Shown here: positions 16,983-24,788 of the stretch, piece after piece
Layout: every line of letters begins with the position of its first letter
Numbering within the stretch: the stretch's first letter is position 1
Assembly: GCA_963791235.1 (NCBI GenBank)
Contig: CAWBRW010000009.1
Location: 1-64,000, forward strand
Origin: JALORV01 sp963791235
GTDB lineage: Bacteria; Pseudomonadota; Gammaproteobacteria; Burkholderiales; Burkholderiaceae_F
Direction: 5' to 3'
DNA length: 64,000 nt
Translations under genes and position numbers: made by a program
The notes under the pieces: generated by a model
What the model was told of the DNA's origin: nothing
The model's input: only the letters and a program-made list of their open reading frames with translations
Databases searched by the model: none

Positions 16983-18182
16983 ATGTACGTACTGGAATTC
17001 CTAAACGGCGGGCTACTGCAGCTGTCATGGTGGCAGCTGATCCTCGCCGCGCTGCTGCTGACGCATGTGACGATCGCCGGAGTCACGATCTACCTGCACC
17101 GCAGCCAGGCGCACCGCGCGGTCGACCTGCATCCCGCGGTCGCCGGTTTCTTCCGCGCCTGGCTCTGGCTCACGACCGGCATGCAGACGCGCGAGTGGGT
17201 ATCGATACACCGCAAGCATCACGCGAAGTGCGAGACACCCGAAGACCCGCACAGCCCGCAGACGCGCGGCATCAAGACGGTGCTGTGGTCCGGGGCCGAG
17301 TTGTACATGGCCGAAGCCGAGAACCAGGAGACGCTGACCCGCTACGGTCACGGCACGCCGAACGACTGGGTGGAGCGCAACGTCTACTCCCGCTACACAT
17401 GGCAGGGCGTGGGACTCATGCTGGGTGCCGACCTGATTCTGTTCGGAGCTGCCGGACTTGCCATCTGGGCGGTGCAGATGATGTGGATTCCGTTCCATGC
17501 GGCGGGCGTCATCAACGGCATCGGCCACTACTGGGGCTATCGCAACTACGATGCTCCCGATGCCAGCACCAATATTTCGCCCTGGGGTATCTGGATCGGT
17601 GGCGAGGAACTGCACAACAACCACCACACCTACCCGACCTCGGCGAAGTTCTCGCTGAAGTGGTTCGAGTTCGATCTTGGCTGGACTTATATCCGCGCGA
17701 TGCAGTCCGTGGGTCTGGCCAAGGTGCTCCGAGTGGCGCCGGTGCCCGAAGTGTCGGAACCAAAGCCCGCGGTCGACCTCGAGACGCTGCAGGCGGTCAT
17801 CACCCACCGTTATGACCTGCTTGCCAAGTACGCGCGTAATCTGACGCGCGCTTATCGCGCCGAATTGGGCCGGCTGGATCTACCCGAGACCGAGCGGGCG
17901 CGCTTTGCGAGTCTCAAGCAATGGCTGCGCAAGGGTGATGTCTCGGCGCTACCGGCCGATGAGCAGCGGACCTTGAAGGACCTGATGGCGCACAGCGGTA
18001 TCCTCAGGACGCTTGTCGACATGCGCACTGAACTCGCATCGATCTGGGGAAAGAGCTCCGCCTCGCGTGAACAGATGCTGGTGCAGTTGCAGGACTGGAT
18101 CGCACGGGCCGAGGCCAGCCGCATCCGCGCGCTTGAAGAAGCGGCGTTGCGCATCCGCAGCTATCGCATGGCTGCCGCCTAG
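16983..18182 (+). CDS. Membrane fatty acid desaturase (acyl-CoA/acyl-lipid delta-9 type)
   Basis: A 399-residue di-iron membrane desaturase, likely introducing a cis double bond into saturated acyl chains and so tuning membrane fluidity. The three His boxes are present: HRSQAH (39-44), HRKHH (76-80) and HNNHH in GEELHNNHHTYP (about 210). Hydrophobic segments surround the first and lie between the second and third. Residues after about 260 form a charged C-terminal tail of about 140 residues, which is long for the family and may be a regulatory or partner-binding part. It ends at a bidirectional terminator. The 117-bp gap upstream shows no confident promoter. Confidence 0.92.
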   Translation: MYVLEFLNGGLLQLSWWQLILAALLLTHVTIAGVTIYLHRSQAHRAVDLHPAVAGFFRAWLWLTTGMQTREWVSIHRKHHAKCETPEDPHSPQTRGIKTVLWSGAELYMAEAENQETLTRYGHGTPNDWVERNVYSRYTWQGVGLMLGADLILFGAAGLAIWAVQMMWIPFHAAGVINGIGHYWGYRNYDAPDASTNISPWGIWIGGEELHNNHHTYPTSAKFSLKWFEFDLGWTYIRAMQSVGLAKVLRVAPVPEVSEPKPAVDLETLQAVITHRYDLLAKYARNLTRAYRAELGRLDLPETERARFASLKQWLRKGDVSALPADEQRTLKDLMAHSGILRTLVDMRTELASIWGKSSASREQMLVQLQDWIARAEASRIRALEEAALRIRSYRMAAA

Positions 18183-18191
18183 GCGCTCGAC

Positions 18192-18230
18192 ACAACAAAA
18201 AAGCCCGGCGCGTGCCGGGCTTTTTGTTGT
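18192..18230. terminator. Bidirectional terminator between the desaturase gene and rpmG
   Basis: A long stem pairs ACAACAAAAA(A)GCCCGGC (18192-18209) with GCCGGGCTTTTTGTTGT (18214-18230) around a 4-nt loop, with one bulged A. U-tracts form in both directions, serving the plus-strand desaturase and the minus-strand rpmBG operon. Confidence 0.92.
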
Positions 18231-18263
18231 GCTTTGTGGCAGGCAACTCGAGCCTGCAGGGTA

Positions 18264-18431
18264 CTACTTGAGCTTGGTTTCCTTGTAGGCCACGTGCTTG
18301 CGGGCCACCGGGTCGAACTTCATCATTTGAAGCTTGTCCGGCGTGGTCTTCTTGTTCTTGGACGTTGTATAGAAGTGGCCTGTGCCGGCCGTCGATTCAA
18401 GCTTGATCTTTTCGCGGGCGCCTTTTGCCAT
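18264..18431 (-). CDS. rpmG: 50S ribosomal protein L33
   Basis: A 55-residue ribosomal protein translated as MAKGAREKIKLESTAGTGHF and so on to KHVAYKETKLK. The TGHFYTTSKNKK and DPVARKHVAYKE segments are diagnostic. It has no CXXC pairs, so it is the zinc-independent (C-minus) form typical of many proteobacteria. It follows rpmB by 39 bp in one operon and is short enough to be missed by length filters. Confidence 0.96.
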   Translation of the reverse strand: MAKGAREKIKLESTAGTGHFYTTSKNKKTTPDKLQMMKFDPVARKHVAYKETKLK

Positions 18432-18470
18432 GGGGTTCTCCGGGTTCCGTGAGGTTCGGCTCTACGCCGG

Positions 18471-18710
18471 TCAGCCAGCGAGCTCGCCGCGGGCGCGCAA
18501 GTCGGCGAGCACCACATCCAGCCCCTTCTTGTCGATCGTGCGCAGTGCCGCGTTGGTCAGGCGCAGGCGCACCCAGCGGTTCTCGCTTTCGACCCAGAAG
18601 CGGCGGTACTGCAGGTTCGGCAGGAAGCGACGCTTGGTCCTGTTGTTCGCGTGGGAAACGTTGTTCCCCACCATCGGGCGCTTACCGGTGACTTGACACA
18701 CACGTGCCAT
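18471..18710 (-). CDS. rpmB: 50S ribosomal protein L28
   Basis: A 79-residue large-subunit protein, MARVCQVTGKRPMVGNNVSHANN then RRFLPNL and a basic RNA-binding body. Lacking CXXC pairs, it is the zinc-free form, like the L33 that follows. GGAG sits 6 bp before the ATG at 18710. The mRNA leader from the promoter at 18830-18859 is about 115 nt and includes a GC-rich imperfect hairpin, which may be an autoregulatory target. Confidence 0.97.
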   Translation of the reverse strand: MARVCQVTGKRPMVGNNVSHANNRTKRRFLPNLQYRRFWVESENRWVRLRLTNAALRTIDKKGLDVVLADLRARGELAG

Positions 18711-18829
18711 GACTTGCTCCTGATACGTTCGCTGACCGGACGTCTTCTGGATGGCGGACCAGCAAGGTCTTCCAAGATCCCCCACGGCGCCGGCCGGTGG
18801 GCGCTGCTCGATGCAACGCAAAGCCGCGC

Positions 18830-18859
18830 ATTATAAGCAGTTTCCGGATCGCCCGCCAA
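18830..18859 (-). promoter_or_regulatory. Sigma-70 promoter of rpmB-rpmG
   Basis: On the minus strand TTGGCG (18854-18859) and a perfect TATAAT (18830-18835) are spaced by 18 bp, pointing to rpmB. It is one of the best promoter matches in the window, fitting a ribosomal protein operon. Confidence 0.7.
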
Positions 18860-18887
18860 GGCGACCCAGGCGACGGTCCGCCATTTC

Positions 18888-18910
18888 GACGGCGCCGCGG
18901 CGGCGCCGTC
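18888..18910 (-). terminator. GC-rich hairpin directly after the radC stop
   Basis: Perfect 9-bp arms (18888-18896 and 18902-18910) begin one base past the radC stop. There is no U-tract, so it may be a weak terminator or an mRNA 3'-end stabiliser. Confidence 0.45.
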
Positions 18911-19585
18911 CTATAGCAAGCCGCGCTCGGCGAACGACACGGTGCTGCTGCCTGCGACGATCACATGGTCCAGTACCCGGACATCCACGAGTCCAAGCGC
19001 CTGCTTCAGGCTGGCGGTCAGCAGCTCGTCGCTGCGGCTCGGCTCCGCCACGCCAGACGGGTGGTTATGGGCAAAGATGACGCTGGCGGCGTTGACGGCG
19101 AGCGCGCGCTTCACGACTTCACGTGGATAAACGCTCGTCTGTGTCAGGGTCCCCCGAAACAGTTCATCGGCGGTCAGAAGCCGGTTCTGCGCGTCCAGGA
19201 ACAGTGCCATGAAGACCTCATGTTGGCGATGCGCGAGCGTCATTTTCAGGTAGTCGCGCACCTTGTCGGGCGAGGACAGTGCCGGATCGCGCCGGATTTC
19301 TTCGCGCAGCGATCGCCGTGCCAGTTCCAGCACGGCCTGCAGCTGGGCCGACTTCGCCGGACCGAGTCCGTCGATCGTGGCCAACTCGCCCGGGCCGGAG
19401 GCGAGCAGGCCGCTGAGCCCGCCAAAGCGGGTGAGAGCGTCGCGTGCGAGATCAAGAGCCGACCGCCCGGTGGTCCCGGTCCCCAGGATCACCGCGATGA
19501 GCTCCGCATCGGAAAGGGCCTGCGCGCCATGCGCAACGAGGCGCTCGCGGGGCCGCTCCCCTTCGGGCCAATCCTTGATCGCCAT
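18911..19585 (-). CDS. radC: RadC family JAB/MPN-domain protein
   Basis: A 224-residue protein with an N-terminal helix-hairpin-helix region (about 30-90, with TIDGLGPAKSAQLQAVLEL). A C-terminal MPN+/JAMM metalloprotease-like domain has FAHNHPSGVAEPSRSD, which supplies the zinc-binding His-x-His and Asp. RadC was once linked to DNA repair, but its true function is unsettled. Length is normal. It is divergent from fkpB with only 29 bp between start codons, so their promoters must overlap. Confidence 0.95.
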   Translation of the reverse strand: MAIKDWPEGERPRERLVAHGAQALSDAELIAVILGTGTTGRSALDLARDALTRFGGLSGLLASGPGELATIDGLGPAKSAQLQAVLELARRSLREEIRRDPALSSPDKVRDYLKMTLAHRQHEVFMALFLDAQNRLLTADELFRGTLTQTSVYPREVVKRALAVNAASVIFAHNHPSGVAEPSRSDELLTASLKQALGLVDVRVLDHVIVAGSSTVSFAERGLL

Positions 19586-19614
19586 GCGCGGTGCCTCGTC
19601 TAGAATCCTCGGCC

Positions 19615-20082
19615 ATGATGGAACCTCAGCCGTCTGCTCGCATTGTGCCCGGCTCGCATGTCACATTTCACTATCGGATCGCTGCAGTCGTCGACGGCAC
19701 GGAGCGCGAGATCGTGAGTACGTTCGGCGCTCAGCCCGCGACATTGACGGTCGGTTGCGGCGATTTCGCCGAGTCTCTGGAGGCTTGCCTGGTCGGTCTC
19801 GAGGAAGGGTCGCAACAGGACTACGAACTCGCGCCGGACGCCGGCTTCGGCGTGCGCCGTGCAGATCTTGTGCAGTCGCTGTCTGGCGCGGTGTTCGACG
19901 CCAATGCCGATCCTTCCGTGGACTATGTGCCGGGAGACATCGTGCAGTTTTCCAGTCCCGAGGGCCGGCAATTCTCCGGTGTGCTCAAGCAGCGCGATGG
20001 CGATCGCGCCGTGATCGATTTCAACCATCCCCTGGCCGGGATGCCGATACGGTTTGCAGTTCACGTCATCGGAGTGCTGTAG
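19615..20082 (+). CDS. fkpB: FKBP-type peptidyl-prolyl isomerase, SlpA/FkpB type
   Basis: A 155-residue cytoplasmic PPIase and chaperone: VTFHYRIAAVVDGTEREIVSTFG begins the FKBP fold, and the IF (insert-in-flap) domain lies in the middle (about 70-125). The C-terminus DFNHPLAGMPIRFAVHVIGVL is diagnostic of SlyD/SlpA proteins. It lacks the histidine-rich tail of SlyD. Adjacent ATGs at 19615 and 19618 are both possible; a TAGAAT box just upstream (19601-19606) means a short leader. It lies 2 bp from ispH, the classical fkpB-ispH pairing. Confidence 0.92.
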   Translation: MMEPQPSARIVPGSHVTFHYRIAAVVDGTEREIVSTFGAQPATLTVGCGDFAESLEACLVGLEEGSQQDYELAPDAGFGVRRADLVQSLSGAVFDANADPSVDYVPGDIVQFSSPEGRQFSGVLKQRDGDRAVIDFNHPLAGMPIRFAVHVIGVL

Positions 20083-20084
20083 AC

Positions 20085-21017
20085 ATGGAAGTCCTCCTGG
20101 CCCAGCCGCGTGGTTTCTGCGCCGGCGTCGATCGTGCAATCGAGATCGTCGAGCGCGCGCTGGTAACGCACGGCGCTCCGATCTATGTGCGCCACGAGAT
20201 CGTGCACAACACCTATGTCGTGAACGACCTGCGTGCCAAGGGCGCCGTGTTCGTCCGGGAGCTCGATGAGGTTCCGGCGGGTGGAACCGTGGTGTTTTCA
20301 GCGCACGGCGTGTCGAAAGCTGTGCAACAGGAGGCCGCAAGTCGCACCCTGCGGGTCTTCGATGCCACCTGTCCCCTTGTGACCAAGGTGCATGTCGAGG
20401 TGTCGAAGATGCACGCGGCTGGCTACGAGATCGTGATGATCGGACATGAGGGGCACCCGGAGGTCGAAGGGACGATGGGGCAACTCGCCGCCGGCATGCA
20501 TCTGGTGGAGACCATCGCCGACGTCGACAAGCTGCAGGTGCGTGACCCTGAGCGCGTGGCCTACGTGACGCAGACGACGCTGTCGCTGGACGACGCCGCC
20601 GCGATCATCGAGGCGCTGAAGCGGCGCTTTCCGAACATCGCGGAGCCAAAGCGTGCCGACATCTGCTATGCGACCCAGAATCGCCAGGACGCAGTCAAGT
20701 TCATGGCACCGCAAGTGGACATCGTCATCGTTGTCGGCAGTCCAAACAGTTCGAATTCGAATCGCCTGCGCGAGGTAGCCGAGCGCTTCGGTGTTCCGGC
20801 CTTCTTGGTCGATACCGCTGCCCAGCTTGATCCGGTGTGGTTCGAGGGCCGCCGGCGCATCGGCGTCACGGCTGGCGCCTCGGCCCCCGAAGTGCTGGTG
20901 GAGGAACTCCTCTCTGCGCTGAAGGCCATGGGTGCCGGCAGCGTGCGCGCTCTTGAGGGGGTGACGGAGGACGTTGTGTTTCCGATGCCCAAGGGCCTGA
21001 GCCGGGTCGCAGCGTGA
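20085..21017 (+). CDS. ispH: 4-hydroxy-3-methylbut-2-enyl diphosphate reductase
   Basis: A 310-residue iron-sulfur enzyme, the last step of the MEP isoprenoid pathway, making IPP and DMAPP. The three cluster-binding cysteines are at C12 (PRGFCAGVDRA), C96 (FDATCPLVTKVH) and C194 (DICYATQNRQ). Active-site His and Glu segments EIVHN, SAHGVS, IGHEGHPEVEGT and GSPNSSNSNRL are all present. The ATG at 20085 gives MEVLLAQPRG; the longer frame upstream is non-coding overlap with fkpB. Its stop overlaps the GTG start of the next gene. Confidence 0.97.
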   Translation: MEVLLAQPRGFCAGVDRAIEIVERALVTHGAPIYVRHEIVHNTYVVNDLRAKGAVFVRELDEVPAGGTVVFSAHGVSKAVQQEAASRTLRVFDATCPLVTKVHVEVSKMHAAGYEIVMIGHEGHPEVEGTMGQLAAGMHLVETIADVDKLQVRDPERVAYVTQTTLSLDDAAAIIEALKRRFPNIAEPKRADICYATQNRQDAVKFMAPQVDIVIVVGSPNSSNSNRLREVAERFGVPAFLVDTAAQLDPVWFEGRRRIGVTAGASAPEVLVEELLSALKAMGAGSVRALEGVTEDVVFPMPKGLSRVAA

Positions 21018-21604
21018 ACGGCAGCGGCCATGCCTTGCGGACTTTCGCCCTGGTCACCCTGGCAATGCTCGGCACTTTGGCTCGGCCCGAGGTCGTCATC
21101 GAGGGCGCGCGCTTCGAGACCTCAGTGGTGCTGGCGGGCGAGCGCCTCGAACTCAATGGCGTCGGGGTGCGCAAGCGCTTCCTGTTCGACATCTACGCCG
21201 GCGGACTTTACGTGCCGAAGCGTGCCACCCGAACCGAAGACCTCGTCAACCAACCGGGTCCCAAACGCGTGACGCTGCGCTTTCTGCGGGATGTCGATGG
21301 CGACTTGTTCGTGAGCTCGCTGCACAGTGGCCTGAAGGCCAATCACTCCGAAGCCGAGCTGGCGAAGTTGAAGACGCAGGTTGAAACGCTGACACGCACC
21401 ATTCGGACGATCGCGCTGGCGCGCCGCGGCGAGTCCGTGAATTTCGAGTACACGCCCCAGGATGGCACGCGGGTGACGGTCAACGGGGTGACCCGCGGGC
21501 CGTTGATCCCGGGAGCCGATTTTTACGCGGCGGTGCTGCGAGTCTGGCTGGGCGAGACCCCGGCGGATGCGGGGCTGAAGAAGGGCATGCTGGGCGCCGG
21601 CTGA
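21014..21604 (+). CDS. Secreted chalcone-isomerase-like protein, first of a tandem pair
   Basis: A 196-residue protein of the bacterial chalcone-isomerase-like family. It begins at a GTG overlapping the ispH stop and has a probable signal peptide (HALRTFALVTLAMLGTLARP). The mature part shares LNGVGVRKRFLFDIYAGGLYVP, FLRDVDGDLFVSSL and YAAVLRVWLGETPADAGLKKGMLG with the next gene. These proteins keep the chalcone-isomerase fold. Their role in bacteria is not established, and fatty-acid or other lipid binding is a common suggestion. Flavonoid chemistry should not be assumed. The signal peptide suggests a periplasmic site. Confidence 0.85.
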   Translation: MNGSGHALRTFALVTLAMLGTLARPEVVIEGARFETSVVLAGERLELNGVGVRKRFLFDIYAGGLYVPKRATRTEDLVNQPGPKRVTLRFLRDVDGDLFVSSLHSGLKANHSEAELAKLKTQVETLTRTIRTIALARRGESVNFEYTPQDGTRVTVNGVTRGPLIPGADFYAAVLRVWLGETPADAGLKKGMLGAG

Positions 21605-21651
21605 ACCGGTACGCCGCAGCGGACCATCACAACCAGAAGAAGGAGACAGCA

Positions 21652-22233
21652 ATGAAAACATGGCTTCAAGTGACGGCGCTCTCGGCGCTGCTCGCATTTG
21701 GCGCGGCAACGCACGCGCAGCCGGTCGAGATGGAAGGCCAGAAGTTCGAGCCGACCGTGCAGGTCGGTGGGCAGACGCTGACGCTCAATGGGGTCGGGCT
21801 GCGCAAGCGCGCGATCTTCAAGGTCTATGTGAACGGTCTGTACGTCCCGCAGAAGAGCACGGATGCAGCGACGCTGATCAACGAGAAGGGGCCGCGTCGG
21901 GCATCGCTGCGTATGCTGCGCGACGTTGACGCGGACAGCTTCGTCAGCGCTTTCACCGACGGCCTGCGGGCAAACCTCAGCGATGCACAGATGGCCGCGC
22001 TCAAGCCGCAGATCGACACGTTCAGCAGCACGCTGAAATCCATCGGTGAGGCGAAGAAGGGCGACGTCATCAACTTCGACTACACGCCTGACGGCGGCAC
22101 GCGCATCACGGTGAACGGCCAGCCGAAAGGCGCGGCGATCCCCGGACACGACTTCTACTCAGCGGTCATCCGCATCTGGCTCGGCGACAAGCCTGTCGAT
22201 GAGGGTCTGAAGAAGGGGCTGCTCGGAGGCTGA
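21652..22233 (+). CDS. Secreted chalcone-isomerase-like protein, second of a tandem pair
   Basis: A 193-residue paralogue of the preceding gene with a clear signal peptide ending ATHAQP and the mature start VEMEGQKFEP. Shared blocks are LNGVGLRKRAIFKVYVNGLYVP, MLRDVDADSFVSAF and YSAVIRIWLGDKPVDEGLKKGLLGG. AAGAAGGAG precedes the ATG closely, a strong ribosome-binding site, so this copy may be the better expressed. The pair arose by tandem duplication and has diverged to roughly half identity by eye. Function is unknown as for its neighbour. Confidence 0.87.
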   Translation: MKTWLQVTALSALLAFGAATHAQPVEMEGQKFEPTVQVGGQTLTLNGVGLRKRAIFKVYVNGLYVPQKSTDAATLINEKGPRRASLRMLRDVDADSFVSAFTDGLRANLSDAQMAALKPQIDTFSSTLKSIGEAKKGDVINFDYTPDGGTRITVNGQPKGAAIPGHDFYSAVIRIWLGDKPVDEGLKKGLLGG

Positions 22234-22236
22234 CGC

Positions 22237-22737
22237 ATGGAGTTGGCGACCGACTCGCGAGCCCGCGCTGCGGCGGTCGTCAACGCGCCCTTCGGCGCGG
22301 TGGCGATCGACGTCGACGGCGCCTTCATTACCGGTTTGCGCTTCGTGCAGGCAGTGGAGCCGGTCAAGCCGACCACCGACCTGGGGGCTGAAGCCTCTGA
22401 CCAGCTGAGCCGCTATTTCATGGACCCTGGCTTCCGCTTCGACCTGCCGCTGCAGGTACGTGGCACGTCGTTCCAGGTGCGCGTCTGGGAGGCGATCGCC
22501 GCGATCCCGTGTTCGAAGACACGAACCTACGGCGAACTCGCCCGGGCTCTCGATGCCCCGGCGCGTGCGGTGGGTCAGGCGTGTGGCGACAATCGCTTGC
22601 CGATCGTCATTCCGTGCCATCGAGTCGTCGGCGCAGACGGTCTCGGCGGCTTCTCTCACGCGAGCGGCGGGTTCCCGATCACCGTCAAGCGTTGGCTGCT
22701 CGAACACGAGGGCGCGCTGCGCGGCACGCTGCTATAG
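22237..22737 (+). CDS. ogt: Methylated-DNA-protein-cysteine methyltransferase
   Basis: A 166-residue suicide repair protein that transfers alkyl groups from O6-alkylguanine to its own cysteine. The acceptor is C127 in IVIPCHRVVGADG. The DNA-binding helix-turn-helix segment is TYGELARALDAPARAVGQACGDNRLP, and FQVRVWEAIAAIPCSKT is the usual preceding block. It starts 3 bp after the chalcone-isomerase-like gene, so it is in the same transcript. It is an Ogt-type protein without an Ada domain. Confidence 0.94.
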   Translation: MELATDSRARAAAVVNAPFGAVAIDVDGAFITGLRFVQAVEPVKPTTDLGAEASDQLSRYFMDPGFRFDLPLQVRGTSFQVRVWEAIAAIPCSKTRTYGELARALDAPARAVGQACGDNRLPIVIPCHRVVGADGLGGFSHASGGFPITVKRWLLEHEGALRGTLL

Positions 22738-22745
22738 CGCCGCAG

Positions 22746-23627
22746 ATGGACCCCCTGGTCGATCGCTTCCTGGACACGCTGTGGCTCGAAGACGGGCTGT
22801 CACGAAACACACTGGCCGCCTACCGACGCGACCTCGCCGGCCTGTCGCGCTGGCTGTCGGCTCGTGCCGTGTCCTTGCCCAGTGCGAGCGAAGCCGACGT
22901 TACGGCGTACCTGGCCAGCGAGCATGCCGTCACTCGGGCATCGACGGCGAATCGCCGGCTTGCCGTGCTTCGACGCTTCTATCGCTGGGCGGTGCGGGAG
23001 CGCGTTGCCGCTGACGATCCGACGGTGCGCCTGCGGGGCGCCCGTCGTGCGGCACGGTTCCCGCGGACGATCAGCGAAGCGCAGGTCGAGGCCTTGCTCG
23101 CTGCACCCGATGACACGGTGCCACTCGGACTGCGCGACCGTGCGATGTTCGAACTGCTCTACGCGACTGGCCTGCGCGTTAGCGAACTGGTCAACCTGAA
23201 ACTCTCCGAGCTGTCGCTGACAGAAGGGCTGGTGCGCGTTATCGGCAAGGGGTCGAAGGAGCGCATCGTGCCGCTGGGTGAAGTCGCGCGCGATTGGGTC
23301 GAACGCTACTTCAAGCGCGGCCGACGCGAACTGCTGGCTGGCCGGGTGTCCGATGCTGTCTTTGTCACGCAGCGCGGTGAAGCCATGTCGCGCCAGATGT
23401 TCTGGGTGCTCGTGAAGCGTTACGCGCTGCGCGCCGACATCCAGGCGCCGTTGTCACCGCATGGTCTGCGGCACGCCTTTGCGACGCACCTGCTGAACCA
23501 TGGGGCAGACCTGCGCGTCGTGCAGATGCTGCTGGGGCACGCAGATATCTCCACGACCCAGATCTACACGCACGTTGCGCGGGCGCGTCTGAAGAGCCTG
23601 CACGCCGAACATCACCCCCGGGGATAG
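22746..23627 (+). CDS. xerD: Site-specific tyrosine recombinase XerD
   Basis: A 293-residue chromosome-dimer resolvase acting at dif with XerC during division. The N-terminal core-binding domain (1-90) is followed by the catalytic domain. It has Arg in YATGLRVSELVNLKLSEL, Lys in GKGSKERIVPLG, HGLRHAFATHLLNHGADL (His-x-x-Arg), LGHADISTTQIYTHV and the Tyr nucleophile within it. The sequence fits XerD rather than phage integrases in length and in lacking an N-terminal arm-binding domain. XerC is not in the window. The ATG at 22746 is 8 bp past ogt. Confidence 0.93.
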   Translation: MDPLVDRFLDTLWLEDGLSRNTLAAYRRDLAGLSRWLSARAVSLPSASEADVTAYLASEHAVTRASTANRRLAVLRRFYRWAVRERVAADDPTVRLRGARRAARFPRTISEAQVEALLAAPDDTVPLGLRDRAMFELLYATGLRVSELVNLKLSELSLTEGLVRVIGKGSKERIVPLGEVARDWVERYFKRGRRELLAGRVSDAVFVTQRGEAMSRQMFWVLVKRYALRADIQAPLSPHGLRHAFATHLLNHGADLRVVQMLLGHADISTTQIYTHVARARLKSLHAEHHPRG

Positions 23628-23662
23628 GGCAGCGCCCCTTGCCGGACTTAAACTCGCGCGCC

Positions 23663-24154
23663 ATGGCCAAGGTCAGGCACGTCTCCGAGACGCCGGGCAC
23701 GCAGTATTTGCGCGAGCACAAGGTGCCGTATTCCGAGCACGTTTACGAGTACGTCGAACACGGCGGAACATCCGAGTCGGCACGACAGCTGGAAGTCGAC
23801 GAGCACGCGATCGTGAAGACGCTGGTCATGCAGGATGACGCGGGTGAGCCCTTGATCGTGGTGATGCACGGCGATTGCACCGTATCGACCAAGAACCTCG
23901 CCCGGCAGATCGGACGCAAGCGCATTGAACCGTGCCGTCCCGAGGTCGCGCAGCGCTTCACCGGCTATCTCGTCGGCGGCACGTCCCCATTCGGCACCCG
24001 CCGAAAGATGCCGGTCTATGTCGAGCGCAGCGTGCTGGGCCTCGCCCGGATCTATATCAACGGCGGGCGACGCGGCTACCTCGTGGGAATCGCCCCCACC
24101 GTCCTGAGTGAAGTTCTCGGCGCGGTCGCGGTCGACTGCGCGCTGAAGGAGTGA
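23663..24154 (+). CDS. ybaK: Cys-tRNA(Pro)/Cys-tRNA(Cys) deacylase, YbaK/EbsC type
   Basis: A 163-residue trans-editing protein that hydrolyses misacylated Cys-tRNA-Pro. The YbaK fold is shown by HGGTSESARQLEVDEHAIVKTLVM (with the conserved Lys), STKNLARQIGRKRIE and GYLVGGTSPFGTRRKMPVYVE. The ATG at 23663 is chosen over one 24 nt upstream because it gives the standard MAKVRHVSETPGT start. It is followed by plsY with almost no gap. Confidence 0.92.
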   Translation: MAKVRHVSETPGTQYLREHKVPYSEHVYEYVEHGGTSESARQLEVDEHAIVKTLVMQDDAGEPLIVVMHGDCTVSTKNLARQIGRKRIEPCRPEVAQRFTGYLVGGTSPFGTRRKMPVYVERSVLGLARIYINGGRRGYLVGIAPTVLSEVLGAVAVDCALKE

Positions 24155-24156
24155 GC

Positions 24157-24771
24157 ATGTCGATGCTGTGGACGGCTGTGGCGATAGTCGGCGCTTACCT
24201 GTTGGGGTCCGTCTCGTTTGCAGTCATCGTGAGCCGCGCGTTCGGGCTTGCTGATCCCCGAACCTATGGCTCGAAGAACCCGGGCGCGACCAACGTCCTG
24301 CGCTCGGGCAGCAAGTTCGCTGCGGTTCTCACGCTGGTCGGTGACGCACTGAAGGGGTGGCTTGCCGTATGGCTGGTCGAGCGCTTTGGACCATTGTTTG
24401 GAGTCGGCGACTGGGGCATTGCGCTCGCCGGGGTCGCGGTGTTTCTCGGCCATCTTTTCCCGGTGTACTTCGGATTCAAGGGGGGCAAGGGTGTCGCAAC
24501 GGCCGCCGGAGTCATCGTCGCGTTCAATCCGTGGCTCGCGCTGGCAACCGGGCTGACCTGGCTGATCGTTGCCTTCTTTTTCCGCTATTCGTCGCTGGCA
24601 TCGCTTACCGCGGCCGTCTTCGCAGCGTTCTATTCAGCGTTCGGCTGGGGCTTCGACGAGCGCTTCGTCGCGGTCGCCATCATCGCCGGCTTCGTCGTCT
24701 TCCGGCACCAGGGCAACATTCGCAACCTCGTCGGCGGCAAGGAGCGCCGCATAGGCGAAAAGTCTCGCTAA
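24157..24771 (+). CDS. plsY: Glycerol-3-phosphate acyltransferase PlsY
   Basis: A 204-residue inner-membrane enzyme that acylates glycerol 3-phosphate with acyl-phosphate, the first step of phospholipid synthesis. Five or so membrane helices are visible, with the conserved loops YLLGSVSFAVI, GSKNPGATNVLR, GHLFPVYFGFKGGKGVATAAG and FRHQGNIRNLVGGKERRIG. AAGGAG at 24145-24150 favours the ATG at 24157; a GTG at 24151 is too close to it. The gene converges on tsaD with 17 bp between stops and no visible terminator. Confidence 0.95.
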   Translation: MSMLWTAVAIVGAYLLGSVSFAVIVSRAFGLADPRTYGSKNPGATNVLRSGSKFAAVLTLVGDALKGWLAVWLVERFGPLFGVGDWGIALAGVAVFLGHLFPVYFGFKGGKGVATAAGVIVAFNPWLALATGLTWLIVAFFFRYSSLASLTAAVFAAFYSAFGWGFDERFVAVAIIAGFVVFRHQGNIRNLVGGKERRIGEKSR

Positions 24772-24788
24772 GCCCGCGCGCCGCGAGG

